A stretch of DNA of 64,000 bases from Methanospirillum stamsii (GTDB lineage Archaea; Halobacteriota; Methanomicrobia; Methanomicrobiales; Methanospirillaceae), in assembly GCF_003173335.1 (NCBI RefSeq), contig NZ_QGMZ01000004.1, positions 1-64,000 on the forward strand. The letters are read 5' to 3'. The position numbers were made by a program, and so were the translations under genes. Shown here one piece after another: positions 1 through 7,764 of the stretch. Positions within the stretch are counted from its first letter, which is position 1. Each line of letters opens with the position of its first letter. Below the pieces are notes generated by a model, which made no database searches, was not told the origin of the DNA, and saw only the letters and a program-made list of their open reading frames with translations.

Positions 1-525
1 TTAAAGCAGGAATTAGAGTCTGGTGAACGCGTTCTACAACATGAGAAACTCTATCAGCAATTTTTCACATGGAAGACAACACCTAAACGGGGAACTCAGG
101 TGATGGTCAAGGAGGAGAGCGTGATCGAAGCTAAACGCTATTTTGGATTCTTTGCCCTGATTACCAATGAGACCATGAATGCAGTAACTGCCCTTGAACT
201 TTATCGGAACAAAGATGTGGTCGAAAAGGCCTTCGGAAATCTCAAAGAACGGTTGAACATGCGTCGAACCCTGGTTTCTTCAGAACAAAGTCTTGATGGA
301 AAACTGTTTGTCCAGTTTGTGGCCCTGATTTATCTCTCATATATAAAAAAGCAGATGCAGGAGAAGGATCTTGTCAAAAGATTTTCAATTCCTGGTTTAT
401 TGGATAAGCTGGATGTGATTGAATGCTTCGAACAGCCGGGAAAAGCTCTGCAAGTGGGTGAGATGGTGGAAAAACTTAAGCAGTTATATTACGATCTTGG
501 GGTAACTCCCCCTACATCGTTATGA
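1..525 (+). CDS. IS transposase, C-terminal part (5' end outside window)
   Basis: The reading frame is already open at base 1, so this is the C-terminal part (about 174 residues) of a DDE transposase whose start lies upstream. The first in-window ATG (100) is internal. It has the block typical of the IS4/IS1634 group: a tyrosine-arginine start (ELYRNKDVVEKAF), the catalytic glutamate, and a lysine about seven residues later (GNLKERL). A hydrophobic segment (FVQFVALIYLSYIKKQM) follows, as in the family C-terminus. The enzyme would cut and join the ends of its own element in the cytoplasm. The gene stops at TGA 523-525, inside a hairpin that is probably the element end. Family group is inferred from motif order; exact IS name cannot be given. 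Confidence 0.85.
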   Translation, partial: LKQELESGERVLQHEKLYQQFFTWKTTPKRGTQVMVKEESVIEAKRYFGFFALITNETMNAVTALELYRNKDVVEKAFGNLKERLNMRRTLVSSEQSLDGKLFVQFVALIYLSYIKKQMQEKDLVKRFSIPGLLDKLDVIECFEQPGKALQVGEMVEKLKQLYYDLGVTPPTSL

Positions 526-543
526 GGGGGCGGGAATGTAGGG
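1..543 (+). mobile_element. Right end of an IS element (IS4/IS1634-like)
   Basis: The transposase end is followed by an 8-bp perfect inverted repeat, CCCTACAT (510-517) and ATGTAGGG (536-543), spanning the stop codon. Beyond 543 the sequence becomes coding in the opposite direction for a different transposase, which fits an insertion boundary near 543. The left end is outside the window, so target duplications cannot be checked. Confidence 0.6.
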
Positions 544-544
544 T

Positions 545-936
545 ACATACAAAGATGATCCCAAAAACCCTCGATTCTTTCAGATGTCGAATTGGAGCAA
601 TTTCTTCAAACGTTTTTAAATCTCGAAAACTCTCTCGACATAATCACGTTCAAAATACAACTTCACAACATCGTCTGTAGAAAGAGTTGGATCTGATGAA
701 TATAGGAGATATTTACCCTCCAATTGCTCATCCTCGATTCTTGCTTCATTATTGGTTCTCCAGTCGAGAGTAAAGCCATCCTGATGTACCTGTATTGTAT
801 ATTCAAAAAATTTGGCACTTGTTTTAGGTGGAAATTTCTTAATTCTGTTAATAATCTCTTTTTCCTCCATTTTTAAGATTGACGAAACCGCCAAATATCT
901 ATCGTTCGCTTCAAAAAACGCCTTAATTGATTGCAT
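545..936 (-). pseudogene. Frameshifted, truncated transposase remnant
   Basis: The longest open frame (616-936, 106 codons) encodes the central-to-late part of a DDE transposase: a DGF...DWRTN strand, a KYLLYSSDPTLS block, and VVKLYFERDYVERVF, the Y..R...E motif of this group. It ends early at TAA 616-618. Reading on in the next frame gives FRDLKTFEEIAPIRHLKESR and then FGIIFVCTL, the expected continuation, so one base has been lost from the A-run at 626-629 (T-run on the coding strand). Homology then breaks at about 545, where the neighbouring IS element ends. The gene is therefore both frameshifted and interrupted. It lacks the N-terminal part of a complete transposase and cannot be active. 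Confidence 0.8.
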
Positions 937-1050
937 CTCCGGATATCATTTGACCGCGAAACAACAGAGGTTGTGCGGGTATTAACAGAATACATGGCAT
1001 ATTACAAAGGCCTGTCAAAGCATCTCCCGGATATCGTCCTGGAGATTAAG
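875..1050 (+). repeat. Imperfect direct repeat, copy 1
   Basis: This segment of about 175 bp is repeated in the same orientation at 2960-3136 with scattered substitutions and short indels. Long identical blocks are shared, such as GCCTTAATTGATTGCATCTC. The two copies bracket the AAA/DUF4143 gene at 1419-2720. The repeat covers the head of the transposase remnant and the start of the decayed ORF at 931. Confidence 0.75.
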
Positions 1051-1296
1051 GAAGCAGACAAAAATGAATCGAAGGTCTATGTTGAGATTCAGACTAGCCA
1101 TGATGGAATGATGGATTCTCACATACTTCGGTGCTGATACCTCATCGGAGTAGCGAATGCCAGGAAAGAAACTGATGATGTACGGATTATCACAATTCCT
1201 CATCATTGTATGGAACGAATAACATCCGGACACAATATTGTTTGCGGAAAAAATGTTATTTCGATTGAGGGTGTTGCCATGCTAACGTCTCAATAA
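931..1296 (+). pseudogene. Decayed ORF of unknown function with in-frame TGA
   Basis: From TTG 931 a frame reads through FDRETTEVVRVLTEY and DIVLEIKEADKNESKVYVE up to TGA 1135-1137. The same frame then stays open past the stop (GVANARKETDDVRIITIPHH) to TAA 1294-1296, which suggests one former coding region. A related frame around TACTTCGGTGCTGATACC could mean two compensating indels instead of a point stop. The 5' end is closed by TGA 928-930, so no good start exists. I do not recognise the family. A second, worse copy of its start lies at 2960-3136, where an extra G breaks the frame. This is probably mobile-element debris. Confidence 0.5.
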
Positions 1297-1418
1297 AATG
1301 TTGGTAATTACTTTCACACCGTATGAAAAAACCTCTGATACAAATAAGATCGTCCAGTAAAAGCGAGATGAAGCAAAAGTCTGGATAGCCTGATGAGCCA
1401 CCCCATTCATATAGGCAT

Positions 1419-2720
1419 CTACGGATAAAAATCGGGATAAAGCATGTACTTCCAGACCGGAACCATTATCACATGTCTGCCTGCTACTTCTTCTTCACGA
1501 AACGTGTCCATAGTTAATATGTAACCTTTTTTTAATCCGTGCTCGGTCAAAGCATCTAAAAGCCCGTTTACCTCCCTGGTTTTTGTTTTTTCATTTCGTA
1601 TATCAGATGAGACCTGAATCGCTGAAATAACAGATGTCTCTTTCATGATTAAAAAATCACATTCTCTTCCTGTTTTTTTGCCGGAATAATAATATAGGTC
1701 ATAGTTCTTCTTTGATTGTAATAAGTATAAGAAAAACAGGTTCTCCAGTTTTTGTCCGGTATTTTCAGAGAAATTAAATGATATTGTCTTTAAAAAACTA
1801 TTATCTCCGATATACACCTTTGATGATGCCTGAGCCTGTTTCTTAAGAGAAAAATAAAATGCCGGCAGAGTATAGAAGAGGAATGAATCCCTTAAATACT
1901 CAATATACTGACTAATTGTATTATTGCTCTTAATATCAGTAACTTTTCTCAGCGTAGAATAGGTAAAAATGGAGCCTGAATTTGTAGCCAGATAGGTTGC
2001 AAGCCTGGAAAGACCTGTTTTCTCTCGTATATTATTACGATTTTCAATGTCTCTCTTTAAAATGTCGTTGAAGTAGTACCCGGAAAGTTCAATATTGTTT
2101 TCTTTCAAAACCTCAGGGAATCCTCCATATTCAAGATATATTTTAAAAAAATGTAATATTTCTGCGGATTTTTTTGAGGTCAATAAATTTTCCGGGGGAA
2201 TATCTATCTCTTTCAGCCGTAAATATTCTCTAAAGTTGAATGGATAAAAATCAAGTACAACATTTCTTCCTGTAAGGGATGTTGCAATCTCTCTGCCCAG
2301 AATATTTGCATTTGATCCTGTTACAAATACTTTATAGCCCTTGAAATGGAGATTATTGAGCCATCGCTCCCATGCAGGTGCATACTGAATTTCGTCGAAG
2401 AAAAAGATGGTCTTCTTCTGCGTGGAAAATAGTTCTATTGCAATATTTTCAATATCCTGATAATTTTCAATGTTGATATCTGTAAGTCTGATGTCCTCAA
2501 AATTTATGAACAGAATATTCTCATTATTATCCTGATATTTTTTTGCTATAAGTCTTAAGACAGTACTTTTCCCTGATCTCCTTATTCCTGTTATGATTAC
2601 GATCTCTTTTCCACGCATGTATTTTTCAGGATCTATCTCGCGATTAATGATATCTTTGGGTATTTCTTTAAAGATCTCCTGTTGTTGCAGGATTACATCT
2701 AATAACTGACCTTTATCCAT
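1419..2720 (-). CDS. AAA+ ATPase with DUF4143 domain
   Basis: A 433-residue cytoplasmic P-loop protein of the archaeal/bacterial AAA_14-DUF4143 type. The Walker A motif GIRRSGKST lies near residues 45-53 and is preceded by the usual REIDPEKY...GKEIVIITG strand. Walker B is FFFDEIQYAPAWERWL near residue 105, followed by the sensor strand VFVTGSNANIL. The C-terminal half holds a winged-helix-like part (TLRKVTDIKSNNTISQYI) and a nuclease-like DUF4143 strand (GRECDFLIMK). The family role is not established; members are often multi-copy in archaea. A TATA-like box at 2741-2752 is 21-32 nt before the ATG. The gene sits alone between two direct repeats of IS-type debris, which suggests acquisition or mobility. 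Confidence 0.9.
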   Translation of the reverse strand: MDKGQLLDVILQQQEIFKEIPKDIINREIDPEKYMRGKEIVIITGIRRSGKSTVLRLIAKKYQDNNENILFINFEDIRLTDINIENYQDIENIAIELFSTQKKTIFFFDEIQYAPAWERWLNNLHFKGYKVFVTGSNANILGREIATSLTGRNVVLDFYPFNFREYLRLKEIDIPPENLLTSKKSAEILHFFKIYLEYGGFPEVLKENNIELSGYYFNDILKRDIENRNNIREKTGLSRLATYLATNSGSIFTYSTLRKVTDIKSNNTISQYIEYLRDSFLFYTLPAFYFSLKKQAQASSKVYIGDNSFLKTISFNFSENTGQKLENLFFLYLLQSKKNYDLYYYSGKKTGRECDFLIMKETSVISAIQVSSDIRNEKTKTREVNGLLDALTEHGLKKGYILTMDTFREEEVAGRHVIMVPVWKYMLYPDFYP

Positions 2721-3202
2721 GATATACTAAATATAGATCTTATATTTTATAACTGTTCTTTAAAATAGAACGGGTTATAATAAAGAGTTAGTCAAATATA
2801 TAGAACGGTTCTTCATTGATGGGAGTTGAGGCAATAACCATAATCCGGACTGACTGTTTGTCATGCTGTATCCGGGATATTAATAAAACGCCGATTTATC
2901 GTACCTTTATTGCCAATTACCCCACACTCATCCTGGTGACCAGTAACGATGACCGGGTAAAGATTGACGAAACTCCCAAATCTCGATTCAACGCTTCAAA
3001 AAAGCCTTAATTGATTGCATCTCCGGATATCATTTGACCGCGAAACAATAGAGATTGTGGGGGGTATCAATAGAATACATAGCACATAACAAAGGCTTGT
3101 CGAAGGATCTCCCGAAATCGCCAGGCGAGATCCCGGAATAAGGTTCCATAATCAAAGAATGGTATAATGATTTCTCTTTGGAAACCTAAAGATCAACTAA
3201 AT
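2721..3202. other. Gene-free stretch: promoter region, repeat copy 2, debris
   Basis: It holds the promoter side of the ATPase gene (TATA-like 2741-2752), GAAC-type half-sites (2752-2758, 2768-2776, 2803-2811), an open stretch at 2816-3010 with no recognisable product, and the second copy of the debris repeat (2960-3136). No intact gene is seen. Confidence 0.6.
2960..3136 (+). repeat. Imperfect direct repeat, copy 2 (more degenerate)
   Basis: Same orientation as 875-1050. In this copy the frame matching the ORF at 931 is broken by an extra G in the run near 3060, and the transposase-start frame on the minus strand is broken by a missing T. It is thus the more decayed copy. Confidence 0.75.
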
Positions 3203-4306
3203 TTACTGGTTAATTTTATTCAGTTCTTCCTGTGCTCTGACTCTTACTGCACTATCTGTATCCTGCATACACCGGTTTAAAACCTGGATAATTTCTCCTT
3301 CATTACCCAATTTTCCCAGTGCTTTAATTGCCCGGAGTCTGACCCCTGCATCACTATCTTTCGTTGACTGGATGATATATGGAACAATTGATGAGTTCCC
3401 GATCCTCCCAATTGTTTTCACCGCTTCGCGCCTGACATAATATGATTCATCGCTTAATGTCTCAAGAATTAGGTCAAGGGATGAAATGGTGCCGGTTGTA
3501 ACCCGGAGTGCAACAAGGGTTCCTACCCGGATTCTCCAATCCTTATCAGACAATCCCTGGATGAGTTCTGGAATGGCAATATCTCCGAGGTGTCCGAGTG
3601 CCTCAGCTGCCGTTTCCCTGACATACCGGTCATCATCTGCCAATACCTTCATCAGCGGATGAACTGCTTTTATTGCTCCGGTTCGCCCCAATGCTTCAAC
3701 TGCATTCCGCCTGACATAAGGGCTATCATCACTCAATGCCCGGATAAGGGGCAGGACAACCCGTGGATCTGAGAGTTCAGATAATGCATCGACTGCTTCT
3801 TCCCGGTCATGTTCATCAGAACTCCCGAGAGCAGCGATAATAACATCGAAGTCTCCACCAAACCGTGATGTATCTCCCTCTTTTTTTCTCTCCCCTCTTT
3901 CGATAAGGTCAGTTAATATTGCCTCAACAAGCCGCCGGTCCTTGACATACAAAAGAAGGACCATGATGGTTGCTAAATCTAAACCGGTGTAGAGCATCAC
4001 AAATGCAATACTGAACTGGTATCCGAAAATTTCGGCAAAAAATGCAAAAAAAACCACCGATAGTAAAATGATACCTACCAATTTTAGCCCGGACTTTGGG
4101 TACCACAAAGCCAGGAAAATTATCGGGATAAGATAGAGGTGTGGAATAAAAACATAGATGAACCGAAATCCTGTCCAGGGGCTTTCCCACAGGACATAAA
4201 TCGAGACAAACAGTGCAATAAGTGCTAGTAATGAGATAAAAAGTAGTTTTCCGGTTTCGATATGTCCCCGGTGCTTCTGGATTAATCTGAGCAGCCTTTC
4301 AAGCAC
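3203..4306 (-). CDS. Membrane-anchored HEAT-repeat protein
   Basis: A 367-residue protein. The N-terminal third has about four hydrophobic membrane segments (roughly residues 20-42, 48-68, 73-95 and 98-122). A charged linker follows (DLIERGERKKEGDTSRFG), then about six to seven HEAT/PBS-lyase repeats to the C-terminus, marked by the recurring pattern D.S.YVRR.AVEALGR.G. The repeats form a solenoid for protein binding and should face the cytoplasm. No catalytic motif is visible. It starts 20 nt after the stop of the unknown gene upstream on the same strand, so the two probably form an operon and may act together. The partner bound by the solenoid is unknown. Confidence 0.85.
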   Translation of the reverse strand: MLERLLRLIQKHRGHIETGKLLFISLLALIALFVSIYVLWESPWTGFRFIYVFIPHLYLIPIIFLALWYPKSGLKLVGIILLSVVFFAFFAEIFGYQFSIAFVMLYTGLDLATIMVLLLYVKDRRLVEAILTDLIERGERKKEGDTSRFGGDFDVIIAALGSSDEHDREEAVDALSELSDPRVVLPLIRALSDDSPYVRRNAVEALGRTGAIKAVHPLMKVLADDDRYVRETAAEALGHLGDIAIPELIQGLSDKDWRIRVGTLVALRVTTGTISSLDLILETLSDESYYVRREAVKTIGRIGNSSIVPYIIQSTKDSDAGVRLRAIKALGKLGNEGEIIQVLNRCMQDTDSAVRVRAQEELNKINQ

Positions 4307-4326
4307 GGTTTACTCCGGACAAAAGA

Positions 4327-5307
4327 CTATACTTCACCGAATATTGCCATTCGTGCTTCTTTTTCAAACTCCTCCTGGTTTTTCAGAGCCGCTGCCTGAT
4401 GAGCCGGAGAGTCCCAGAAATAATATTTCTCTATCTGCATGAGATGGATCCATCGGTTGGTCATCTCCTCACCAATCTGGTATATCTGGAAGTAGGTGTC
4501 CGGACGGGGGTGCTCACAAAGCGCGGAGACTTTTAATTCTTTCAGGATATTGACCATGGCATCACCAACGAGTTTGGTCTGGTACCATGGATTTTTCTGC
4601 CACCGGTGAGTGAGCATCTCCATGAGGTTAAGATTCTTGAACTTTTTCAGCTCCGGAATATTGATCATCGGGTTTAATTTCATCTCGCTCATGACCTCAC
4701 CCAGCATCAGGTCACGGGCAAAGAACATCCCGTTATGCATGACAAAATACCGCCGTGGAATAAAATCTTTGAATGAAACCAGATCATGCATATCACGCAT
4801 ACTCTCCTTCATGAGATAATAGACTTGCGCGTTACGCATGACCGGACAGAGTTTTGCAACCACAACATTTGCCAGCAGAGTCCATGGAAGTTCTATGATT
4901 GATTCATGGAAAAGCATGTACAGGTAAAACATCAGTTTCTTCTTCATCCAGAAATCAAGATGCCTGGTCTTTTCATCCTTCAGAACATCCAGGTAAATCT
5001 GCTCCATTCCGGCGGTTGCTGACTTTGCATCAAATGAGAGGACCTTATATGCATTGTTTTTTGCTGCAATGCCCCGAAGGAGGAGGCGGATTGCATTCTG
5101 GGCAATGACAAAGTCCTTGAGCATACCTATCTGCTGGTTGGAAAAGGCAATGACATTGCGTGAACCCTGGTAGGTATACTGGTCAAGCAGGATTCCTTTT
5201 CGAGGGGCCTCCTGTTTCCTCTGAAGATGGACTGTCGTTCCCAGTTGCTCTTCGATATGATCAAGAAGTGACTGAAGGGAAGATGATATCTCGTACTTAT
5301 TTTCCAT
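4327..5307 (-). CDS. Conserved-looking protein of unknown function
   Basis: A 326-residue protein that I do not recognise. It is rich in hydrophobic and aromatic residues but has no obvious signal peptide or long membrane helix. The middle has an amphipathic run (MKKKLMFYLYMLFHESIIEL) that superficially recalls a zinc-protease helix but lacks a full HExxH. The C-terminal half is helical and rich in Trp, Tyr and Met. Codon use and a clean single frame make it a real gene. It is the first gene of a likely two-gene unit with the HEAT-repeat membrane protein 20 nt downstream and diverges from the TPR gene at 5443. It may be the cargo or partner of the HEAT protein, which is an inference from position only. 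Confidence 0.75.
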   Translation of the reverse strand: MENKYEISSSLQSLLDHIEEQLGTTVHLQRKQEAPRKGILLDQYTYQGSRNVIAFSNQQIGMLKDFVIAQNAIRLLLRGIAAKNNAYKVLSFDAKSATAGMEQIYLDVLKDEKTRHLDFWMKKKLMFYLYMLFHESIIELPWTLLANVVVAKLCPVMRNAQVYYLMKESMRDMHDLVSFKDFIPRRYFVMHNGMFFARDLMLGEVMSEMKLNPMINIPELKKFKNLNLMEMLTHRWQKNPWYQTKLVGDAMVNILKELKVSALCEHPRPDTYFQIYQIGEEMTNRWIHLMQIEKYYFWDSPAHQAAALKNQEEFEKEARMAIFGEV

Positions 5308-5442
5308 GGACTCAAACGTTATTTAGTCATCATCGTATATCACGGCAGCGATATGTTTGGCCTTATGGTATTGAGTATTCTGCTTGCATGAATAATGAAA
5401 TGCATATATATTGATGGAACCAATGAGGAAGAAACGGATCAT

Positions 5443-5844
5443 ATGGCAGAAAATACTACCCACAAATTCCTGAGTAAGCGCGATGTACTGCTCAATAAAG
5501 CGGATGCATTTGCGCTTGAAGCAGATCAACTGGCCTACCAGGGGAAGTACGAGGAGGCGGTTGACAAATATGACCAGGCGCTTGCAATATATCCCTCAAA
5601 TCCTGACCTCTGGGCATTTAAAGCAATAACCTTATCCGGGGGTCTAGGGAGAAACGAAGAGGCGCTTGAGTGCTGGGAGCGTGCAAAGAAACTTGATCAT
5701 GTCCTAGCCGATGCAATTACTGATGTTCCGTCATCAGAAGGAATGACTGTGCATGAAAAGGATCTGGTTGACTTTAAGGGAAGTACTGCTGACCGGATCA
5801 GAAGCCTGGTCAAACAGCAGGCGATGGATAAGAAAAAGAAATAA
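5443..5844 (+). CDS. Small TPR protein
   Basis: A 133-residue cytoplasmic protein with about two tetratricopeptide repeats (roughly residues 20-85), seen as ADQLAYQGKYEEAVDKYDQA, ALAIYPSNPDLWAFKA, then GRNEEALECWERAKKLD. TPRs mediate protein-protein contact. The frame is open from an upstream ATG at 5395, but the ATG at 5443 has GAGG at 5424-5427 before it and begins a more natural N-terminus, so I prefer it. The tail is basic (KKKK). It diverges from the unknown gene at 4327-5307 and stands alone. Confidence 0.8.
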   Translation: MAENTTHKFLSKRDVLLNKADAFALEADQLAYQGKYEEAVDKYDQALAIYPSNPDLWAFKAITLSGGLGRNEEALECWERAKKLDHVLADAITDVPSSEGMTVHEKDLVDFKGSTADRIRSLVKQQAMDKKKK

Positions 5845-5988
5845 CTAATATTTTTTATTCTTCTGGGGTAATCATGATGCAGTTATCCCTTAAATGCATC
5901 ATAAAAAAAGTTTAGCGGACTGATTTGTGAGGAAAGTATTCTGTATCATTCTCTTTGTAAATATCTGAAGTAAAATCGAGGATCAGAT

Positions 5989-7575
5989 ATGGTTTCTTTG
6001 AACCTTCCAATAGGGATACAATCATTTACAGAAATCAGAACCCGCAATTATCGGTATGTGGATAAAACTCATTTTCTCTCTGCCCTTGTCAATTCCGGAA
6101 AATACTACTTTCTCTCACGGCCACGTCGGTTTGGAAAAAGTCTCTTTATTGACACCTTGTATTGTGCCTTCTCCGGAAGAAAGGAACTCTTTCATAATCT
6201 GTATCTTGTTACTTCACAATCCGGGTGGGATTTTTCAAAAACGTACCCGGTTCTCCGGGTTGATTTTTCAGCAGGAATCGTTGATTCTCCGGAAGAATTA
6301 GTGAAAAGACTTGATCGCCTTCTAACCCAGTGGGAGACGGAGTATTCTACCAAAGGAACTCAGGGGTCCCCTGGTGAACGGTTACTTGAACTCATTCCTC
6401 AAATCGCAGAAAAAACCTGCACACAGGTTGTCATACTCATTGATGAATATGATAAACCAATATTGGATAATATAAATAATCCGGTTCTTGCAGCACAATT
6501 GCAGGATATCCTCAAAGGCTTCTATGCGGCGATTAAACCTCTTGATCAATATTTGAGATTTGTATTTCTCACCGGAGTATCAAAATTTGCAAAAACGGGA
6601 ATTTTTTCCGGACTGAATAATCTGCTTGATATTACCATCGACACACGATACTCGGCCATTTGTGGTTATACTGAAGAAGATCTGAGTCGTGTTTTTGGTG
6701 ATATGTTCACCTCTGAAAGTATTGATGACATAAAATCATGGTATAATGGATATTCCTGGACTGGAGAGTCGGTTTACAATCCCTTTGATATTCTCTTATA
6801 CCTGGATCGAGGTATTTTCAGGCCCTATTGGTTTGAAACCGGAACTCCTTCATTTCTCATAAAATTATGGAAAACGAATCCCCGGGTACCTGCTGAATAT
6901 GAGAGAATGGTGACGGGAGAGGAAAGCTTAGGCTCATTTGATCCTGAACATATCCGGATGGAAACGCTTCTTTTTCAGAGTGGTTACCTGACAATTAAAG
7001 AATGGTCTGCAGATCCCGTGCAAGGACTTGTCTGTGTTCTTGGATTTCCCAATATCGAAGTCAGAACCGCTTTAAATACTCTGTTTTCAGAAGTCCTTTG
7101 TGGGATAAATACTTCTCCTAACCGGAGTCGCCTGTATGGACTGCTTGAAAGTGCGGATATCTCTGGATTACGCGAATTATTTCATTCATTTTTCGCATCA
7201 ATCCCCTATGACTGGTATCGGAAAAACCAGATCTCAAAGTTTGAAGGGTATTATGCGAGTATTTTTTATACTTATTTTGCCAGTCTTGGATATGATCTCA
7301 TCGCTGAAGATATTACCAGTCAGGGAAGAATCGATCTCACAGTCCGGACAAAAAAGGCAGTCTGGATATTTGAATTTAAGGTACTCTCTTCTGACGGAAG
7401 AGATACTAAAAAACCCATGGAACAAATCCTGAAAAAAGATTATTCCCGGAAATACATGGCAAATAATCTGCCCATTTTCCTAATAGGTATCATCTTTGAC
7501 CCAGAGACCCGGAATATAACCGGATGGGAAATCAAAAGAAGAGATGGAGCCTGTCCAGAAGAACTAAGCGTGTAA
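5989..7575 (+). CDS. AAA-ATPase-like / PD-(D/E)XK nuclease-like protein
   Basis: A 528-residue protein of the AAA-ATPase_like (PF09820) plus PDDEXK_9 type, formerly DUF1703. The N-terminal signature is complete: YRYVDKT, then the Walker A-like loop SRPRRFGKSLF near residues 43-53. A Walker B-like strand VVILIDEYDKPILDN lies near residue 150, and FLTGVSKF is the sensor. The C-terminus has the PD-(D/E)XK-like core (GRIDLTVRTKKAVWIFEFKV, D...EFK). A GAGG at about 5972-5975 precedes the ATG. The family is abundant in anaerobes and archaea, and its role is not settled; defence, mobile-element and regulatory roles are possible. A paralogue lies at 9485-11173. Confidence 0.9.
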   Translation: MVSLNLPIGIQSFTEIRTRNYRYVDKTHFLSALVNSGKYYFLSRPRRFGKSLFIDTLYCAFSGRKELFHNLYLVTSQSGWDFSKTYPVLRVDFSAGIVDSPEELVKRLDRLLTQWETEYSTKGTQGSPGERLLELIPQIAEKTCTQVVILIDEYDKPILDNINNPVLAAQLQDILKGFYAAIKPLDQYLRFVFLTGVSKFAKTGIFSGLNNLLDITIDTRYSAICGYTEEDLSRVFGDMFTSESIDDIKSWYNGYSWTGESVYNPFDILLYLDRGIFRPYWFETGTPSFLIKLWKTNPRVPAEYERMVTGEESLGSFDPEHIRMETLLFQSGYLTIKEWSADPVQGLVCVLGFPNIEVRTALNTLFSEVLCGINTSPNRSRLYGLLESADISGLRELFHSFFASIPYDWYRKNQISKFEGYYASIFYTYFASLGYDLIAEDITSQGRIDLTVRTKKAVWIFEFKVLSSDGRDTKKPMEQILKKDYSRKYMANNLPIFLIGIIFDPETRNITGWEIKRRDGACPEELSV

Positions 7576-7764
7576 TAATCAGTTTAAAGTACATGGCTCC
7601 TAAAGAGATTTGGGAAAAACTGGTCTCCCAGAATTATAAAAGTTTTCATAGGGCATCTGCCTAATATCCCTCAAATCATTTGAAATTTTATTTAAACTCG
7701 AAGGCGCCTGCACAATATTATTCCTGATGATTGTAAAATATTGGTGATTACCTGGACAAATCTC

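Noticed and set aside
1135-1137. TGA read as selenocysteine in the ORF from 931
   Set aside because: No SECIS-like hairpin or selenoprotein family match was evident, and the ORF lies in IS debris with a frameshifted second copy, so a nonsense or indel pseudogene is simpler.
2816-3010. Open frame of 64 codons before repeat copy 2
   Set aside because: No recognisable domain, and its end runs into the degenerate repeat; likely debris.
4327-5307. Zinc metallopeptidase call for the unknown protein
   Set aside because: MLFHESIIEL lacks the second histidine of HExxH and no third ligand motif is visible.
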